A stretch of DNA of 64,000 nt from positions 1 through 64,000 of the forward strand of contig JAPEIS010000007.1 in assembly GCA_029531795.1 (NCBI GenBank). Reading direction: 5' to 3'. The notes under the pieces are model-generated. The model did not search any database. It saw only the letters and a list, made by a program, of their open reading frames with translations, and had not been told where the DNA came from. Positions 58,284 through 64,000 of this stretch are shown piece by piece. A program made the position numbers and the translations under genes. Origin of the DNA: Sclerotinia nivalis (taxonomy: Eukaryota > Ascomycota > Leotiomycetes > Helotiales > Sclerotiniaceae). The stretch's first letter is position 1. Every line of letters begins with the position of its first letter.

Positions 58284-59696
58284 ATATTTGGTAATATTCA
58301 ATCTGAATCCATAATGTTACATTGCATGTTCAAGACGCTCAAGCCATGGGTCACTTATATTTGGTGATGACTATACCCCGAGTAATATTTGAGAAATGGG
58401 TTAATCATAGCGACGCTAAGACAATATGAAAGGGAGTAACAATTTTTGAATTTTTTCTTGGCTTTTTCAATTTTTCTCCCTGCTAAATTCCAAATCAATA
58501 ACTTCATACCAAGCCAAGCCAAAATGCATTGCCACCATCCGCTGTTGTTTAGTTACTTTCCCCCTCTATCTCTATCGTTCCATTTTTGATTGTGCTTTGT
58601 CCCCTTCTAATCACGCCACTTTCCACATTAGAATGATTAACGTCGTTTGCAACGGCATTTCGTCTCAAAACATCCTTTTTCTTCTTCGAGCAACAGGTTC
58701 TGACAGTCAGCAGTACTCGACCGGTTCATGTTCATATCTCTTCCTCTATCTTCCACCAACCGCGACAGCCACGGACAAGCCTTCCATTCGAATTACCCAA
58801 AGCTCTCATTGGATAACATTAATAATGTTTCGCGGGATATTCCAGTCTTTCCACTTCACCGGCATAAATCATAAGATCACATAGAGAGTTTTTGGATTGC
58901 CACGAGGAAGCAATGACCGGAGATGTCTAAAGGCAATGAGAATCAAAATCGTTGCTTGGGCTACCGTCACCGAGTTGGCTGAAACATCTAAACCCGAGCA
59001 AAATGAATTAATCAGATTGGGCTTCTTCAGATTGTGTGACGGGCGCCTTCATGTGTGTGCTGCAAGCCTGCGGCTCTCATCTTGCATAACGTTGTGGTCA
59101 GAGGATTAACTGGCTGTTTTAACAGGTTCTACGGCAGCATTACATCAGCTTTCTAGAAGCCTTGGATATCATGCAACTGTCATGTTGTGTAGCACGGCTG
59201 CAAGGGTTTTACCATGAAAAAAAAAGATTTTGCAAAATTGCATGAAGATTTGCATCACAGCCCTGTGTACTAAGGATTAATTTCACGGAAGCCATTTGAG
59301 TCATTCTCAGACAAGAAAGATTTTGCAAGTACGCAGGAATAAGAAGTCCAATTCAGCGACCTGGCAACTGTCATTCTTACACACACCACCAATAACAAAA
59401 TACTCCGGTACCAAAAATCAATCCCAACAATGTGCAATCGCCATATCATCGTCATTCATCCAACCAATCCGATTACGGATATCGACCCATACCAAAAGGT
59501 CCCTTGACCCGTTCCAAGATACCCAAATGATCGGGTATTACCCCATGCACCTGCTCCGACGCCATATTCCCAATCAAAAGAGACAACCCCCGACACGATT
59601 CTGCCAAAAGGATTTTTAAGAGCCCACAACAAGCTGGATCCATCTGTTCGTGTGTAAAGTCATCAGCTCACACCAAGATGAGACGATCGACTCCAC
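58284..59696. other. Intergenic, 1.4 kb
   Basis: No gene recognised. Several open frames of 60-110 codons overlap each other on both strands and lack features. Confidence 0.5.
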
Positions 59697-59813
59697 TTAA
59701 AGACAGTCCGTAACCTCACACCAACCACAATAGTCATGATCGCCATACTGCTCCTCCTTACAGCATTGTGGGCAGCAGTTATTAACGATGGGTGCGATCT
59801 CGGTGATAGCCAT
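59697..59813 (-). CDS. Candidate 38-residue cysteine-rich peptide
   Basis: From the ATG at 59813 the minus strand encodes MAITEIAPIVNNCCPQCCKE and on to YCGWCEVTDCL, stopping with TAA at 59697. Seven of 38 residues are Cys, arranged CC..CC, C..C and C, like short metal-binding or disulfide-rich fungal peptides. The open frame reaches upstream to 59963, but that part is unlike a protein. There is no signal peptide, so a cytosolic metal-binding role (metallothionein- or zinc-ribbon-like) is one possibility and chance is another. It is called only because of the cysteine spacing. Confidence 0.35.
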   Translation of the reverse strand: MAITEIAPIVNNCCPQCCKEEQYGDHDYCGWCEVTDCL

Positions 59814-62800
59814 TGTGATATAGGATGAAAGCAGTGATGTTCTATGAGTAGTCGTTTGTATGAGAGATTGGAGGATGTGAATGATGAATGGTTTTTCGTT
59901 ATGCTTTGACCGAGAATTTTTTACTGGTGATATATGGCTGCGGTTTGGATTCTTTGTTGACAAAGGAAGAGAGGGAGAGATGCTGAGAAGCTTTTCGAAT
60001 TTGATGATTAAAACTCGTTCTCAGATTCGGGATCCGGTGAGTATATATATCCAACACCAGGCAATAGTAGATCCCTTCGACATCCTACGTTCAGCTGTTA
60101 TCACAACTTACTCACCAGATATCAACATTGCCTGTTTCATTAATTCATTTCTCCACACAATTATTGAAACGGACCAGCATACATACCGCATACGCAAGAA
60201 AAGCAGCACACAGGGGGATGCATGCCACAGGCTCTCGGTAACCTTGTCTTTCCCTGCATTGGTTACAGCGGTGAGAAAGAGTGAGGCTTCGGTCATCACA
60301 TAATCCGTTACTTTATACGCCCTTCTTATTCGAGATGATTTAATTGGTCCCAATATCTATCCTGCAACCACGATCCAGCGTTGAATTTGCTTTGCCTCCT
60401 GAGTTGTTCCTTACATCGGAAGCAGGCAAGCATCTTCGCATATGCACCGAACATGTGCAGTTGAATCAATGACACAATTAATGTGTGAGAAAATAGGGCA
60501 AGGAGGGTCGATTAAAAAACAAGCTATAGATATCCAAAACTCACTCAGGATGTTCTCATTTAATTGGTCAATGAAATAAACAATTCATACCTACAAGAAG
60601 GAAATTGAAGTCATATGTCTTCATCTTCGTACATTACGTGTACATAGACATAGTTGAGGATTACTGGTACTGCGCGACCATTGGCGCTGCATGTCAGCAA
60701 TTTCACCTCTTCTCTTGGCATAAATGCCAAAGAGCTGTTAGTTCTCTCTTACACCAATATCTTCAATGATGCTATTATTGGGAAGTTTGGATGATGAGTA
60801 TAGAGGATTAATATTTCATAATACAAGGTCCGGGGTACGTCTCCTTTCCTTTTCCCCTCTCTGGCAAACGAATCCTTTCTCAACTTTTATACGATCATTT
60901 CTCCTCCTTCAGACCAAAGTATATTGACCTACCCCTCCTTATCTGCGCCACTCATTGTATATATTGCATGTGTGTGTGTATGTATTACTCGATCTATCAA
61001 AGCACGTGCCGGCTGGCATCCCTCGCCTGTAACTGCCCTACATCTTCCCCACCACCTGTGCTCCGTACACAGACTACAATCTAGAATTTCTCCCAGGTCC
61101 GCCAATGGAATAAACCGAACTAAGACATCGAATTTTGATTTATAATGCGGCCATTTCAGTTATCATTGCCGCCTTAAATTAAACAAAAAAAAAAACTTTC
61201 TCTCATTATAGGCAAGTCTACAGGGGCGATACGAACAGAAGGTAGGTACATGGACTTCGCTCAAAATACATGAAAAGCATACAAGAACGGATGATCGTTG
61301 ATACGTCTAACCTCGATTACGAGTACCTTGTTCTCATCGAGATCCATGCTTTAAGTCATACTATGCATCCTTACCATGTTTCTCAACTATGTCCTTGTTC
61401 ATTTCAAACCCACCTTCATCAATGCGTATTTAGCCCTATACCCAACCACCATCTGCATAAGCTTCACTAACGACGGGCAGAAGGACGCCGGGCTTTACCG
61501 AAATCTGGCCCGTTTCGTCGGGATGCTTCTATTTCCCCTGCTCAACGTTTGCTGCCTCATACCAAAATTTATGCGGGTAGGGAACGAGCCGCCAGGCTGG
61601 CTGAGATTTGAAGAAAAATGTCTCACTTTCATTCATACTTTTCCCCTGAGCTCCGTATCTCCCTCTAAGTACGAGGACTTCTCAGCCAGCCAAGAAAAAG
61701 ATTATCATTGCCTATCAAATGCGATATATATTCAGAATGCAAAGTCAGAATCTTTTGTCAGCTGAAAGTGTCTTGAAGTTTTGCACAGTTTTTAATGTCT
61801 TAATCAATAATTTGGTTCCTCCACTTATGCCATGATTTGAGCTGCGTTTATAATTTCTAAAACTGGTACATACATACATATGCATTCTTACCTCTTAAAA
61901 GCAAATTTTTGGAGCTCGTCTGTGTCATAATAATGCTAGTGTTATATGGCGGCTATCATGGGTTATTTGTACAAATTTCGCGTATAGGAGGAACCCGATG
62001 GGAGGCAGTCTATCTGTTATATCATCTCGATCATCTTTAACTCGTAAGATTTTATGGGTTGACATGAGACATGATCTTTGAAGTATAGCATTGACCTGCC
62101 GCTTCGTCAAGTGGCTATATTTCATGAAGCATAGCCTATAAAATATACAAATCCCAACTATTGAGAACCAAACCCTCCGCGGACCTGAATATATAACTAT
62201 CGATGCGATATTCTCGAGTTCCAGAACTATTCAAATGTAGTAAGAGCAAAATGATCAAGCACCGGGTTCACCGGCTCCTAGATTGTGCAGTACGTTGACT
62301 GGCTTGAGGTTACTTTTTTCCGCCACAGATACCCCTGAAATTGCAGAAAGTCATCACCAAGAAAGGGTTGTACCGAGTAGATCCAGGTCTCTCACTGCTA
62401 CTATGAAAATCCCAGTCCTTTCAATTTGGCCAATGGCCAAAAACCCTCTGATGCAACTACAACCCTGAGAGTTGATGTCCATCCTAAAATTGACTGAATG
62501 TCAAGCGCCAAGTTCCAGGACGATTTTCATTCAATTGAGCAATGATCGTTTTCAATGGCCAGACTGCAACAGGGGTGTTAGTCGCGGATCCAACTTTTGT
62601 AAATAATTCAATATCCAAATTCAAACTGCTACATCAAGTCTCACTCCACATCACCCCACTCTATTTCAATTCCTTAATCTATCATCTCTTGATTGCTTCT
62701 CCATTGTTCTGTGACAACAACCCTTTTACCCCAATCCTTCAGACGCAATTGTTCCCAATAAGACCCCCGAAATGGTGCCACGCAAGCATTCTCCATGATC

Positions 62801-64000
62801 TTTAAGCAAAATGATCGCTTATCCACATATAGGACTGATGTCGCTTGCTTAGTACGTACTAATTCTTAAGATATGCTAAAATTGAAGCTGAATTCGGGTT
62901 GCTGAACATCTTCTTGTCTATCCGTTCCCGCCACAATGTTTTCAAATTAAACAACCGTCCGTGCCGAGGAGCCCGCTTCAACACCTTCATCACTGAGAAC
63001 ACCTTTATTCACTCGCCGCCACGAGGCTAAAAGATGAAATCTTGTTAGATCAGCAGGTGGATCTTTCTTTCTATCTTCAATTGCACATCGGTATTTTCAC
63101 TCGAAATGTTCTGTCAATAATGCGTGCCAGAAACGGTTGTTGCTCTCGTTCTCCATTATCATAGATTGATAGCTAGAATATCTGTGTTTCATTAGTTTAG
63201 GCTCTTTTTGATCAACTAGTAAGAACTAACGAGCCATGTCCACTATCTACCTGGTCAAATGAATCCCATTTTACCTATTCTTCATGAACTAATCCACTAG
63301 TGCAATCAGAGAAGTGCACAAATACAGACACGCTAGCACGCTAGCACGCTACCTATAATGGCAATCTGCTCCGTACATGGGGAATACCTTTGTGTTTTAG
63401 CGTCTGGATTCATGTACGCGGAGTACATTCTGGTCCACAAGTATCGTGGGGGTCAAACCATCTCCGATCGGCCTTTCACATTGGACTCTCGGGCCGCTCT
63501 CTGAACATTCCTCTGAAACTTTACGTGAACTTACCTAGTGCTTACCGAATATGCTAAATATATATACCCGCGTATACACTACCTACGATACTGCACCGCA
63601 CCCGCGGCAACGAGGGTAAACTACGGCTATGGATATTCCGAGGCACAGATTAGTTACCGCGGGTGAAGCGATGAATAAATAAATGAGTGGACTTGTACCT
63701 GTGACATCCAATGCAATGTATGCACGGACTCAGCAACCTATTCTGATTTTCAGAGGCAGTAATCAGACAGGCATGTTCTCCACACAGTACTCCAGAGAGA
63801 GGCACAGATTCCCACAACCCCATGTTTCATCGACCACTCTGCCCCAGGATACCCCCAATATCATGGAATCAGTAAGCAACAATTAGGGTATACATATCGA
63901 CCGCAGGGTGATTTCTCTGCGATAACCATATGTCAGCAGCCAAGACTATGTGTTGTGACTCTCACCAACGATGGATGAACATGTGTCTTCATCTTGCGTT
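59814..64000. other. Gene-free right end, 4.2 kb
   Basis: No gene is supported. The longest open frame (61376-61765, +, 129 codons) has no motif I recognise and no coherent splice context. Short tandem words such as GCTAGCACGCTAGCACGCTA (about 63330-63350) occur. The stretch may be regulatory or decayed sequence. Confidence 0.45.

Noticed and set aside
61376..61765. 129-codon + strand frame
   Set aside because: No recognisable motif, no coherent neighbouring exons, and composition like the surrounding intergenic DNA.
1..64000. Search for tRNA, 5S rRNA, rDNA and CRISPR arrays
   Set aside because: A few GTTCGAATC-like words (for example near 11699) lack the paired arms of a tRNA; no rRNA signature or spaced direct-repeat array was found.

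Overview
This window is the left end of a chromosome of a filamentous ascomycete. It begins with 20 perfect CCCTAA telomere units. It carries fungal genes with short introns (about 46-140 bp, GT..AG, with CTAAY/CTGAC-like branch sites), a HET-domain gene, a tyrosinase, a FIG1 gene and transposon debris decayed in an RIP-like way. Base composition and gene content would fit a Leotiomycete such as the Botrytis/Sclerotinia group, but that placement is inference and no species-specific marker was tested.

Telomere-proximal 12 kb: perfect telomere repeats (1-120), then a 61-bp tandem repeat, then almost 4 kb whose + strand has practically no G (three G seen between 121 and 4070). A 7 x 14-bp tandem array (4307-4404) follows. 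Next comes a long relic gene on the minus strand (about 4484-8938). It keeps one reading frame for about 4.45 kb with roughly 40 in-frame stops and no frameshift, as expected for RIP-type point mutation. A retrotransposon 5' LTR with the start of gag (9301-9776, minus) and about 2.5 kb of gene-free sequence separate this zone from the first intact gene.

Core region (12-55 kb), with exon structures worked out by hand: a membrane-anchored fibroin-3-like Cys/Pro-rich protein (12350-14080, -), an RCR-family membrane protein (18320-18896, -), the ARL8 small GTPase (21664-22582, -), the second-largest subunit of RNA polymerase I (24437-28112, +), a secreted tyrosinase (30796-32863, +), a FIG1-type membrane protein (33098-34051, -), a DUF4185-like beta-propeller protein (35102-36596, +), a HET-domain protein (40427-42262, -), a gamma-tubulin complex subunit (43120-46070, -), the NuA4 subunit EAF7 (46293-47221, +), the complex I subunit NDUFA5 (47793-48650, +), a large CorA-like/ubiquitin-like-domain protein (48917-52647, -) and a 2EXR-type protein of unknown role (54181-55602, +).

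Interspersed are dead genes: an MFS drug-efflux transporter (37285-38815) joined tail-to-tail to a methyltransferase remnant (about 38810-39235), which looks like the wreck of a secondary-metabolite locus, and a fungal heme peroxidase (about 56990-58283). The last 5.7 kb holds only one weak candidate, a 38-residue Cys-rich peptide (59697-59813). No rRNA, tRNA, CRISPR array or intact transposase was found.

Functionally the window mixes housekeeping genes (Pol I, NuA4, complex I, gamma-tubulin ring, ARL8) with accessory genes (tyrosinase, FIG1, HET, dead efflux/methyltransferase/peroxidase genes). The most unusual material is the G-free subtelomeric tract and the relic next to it.
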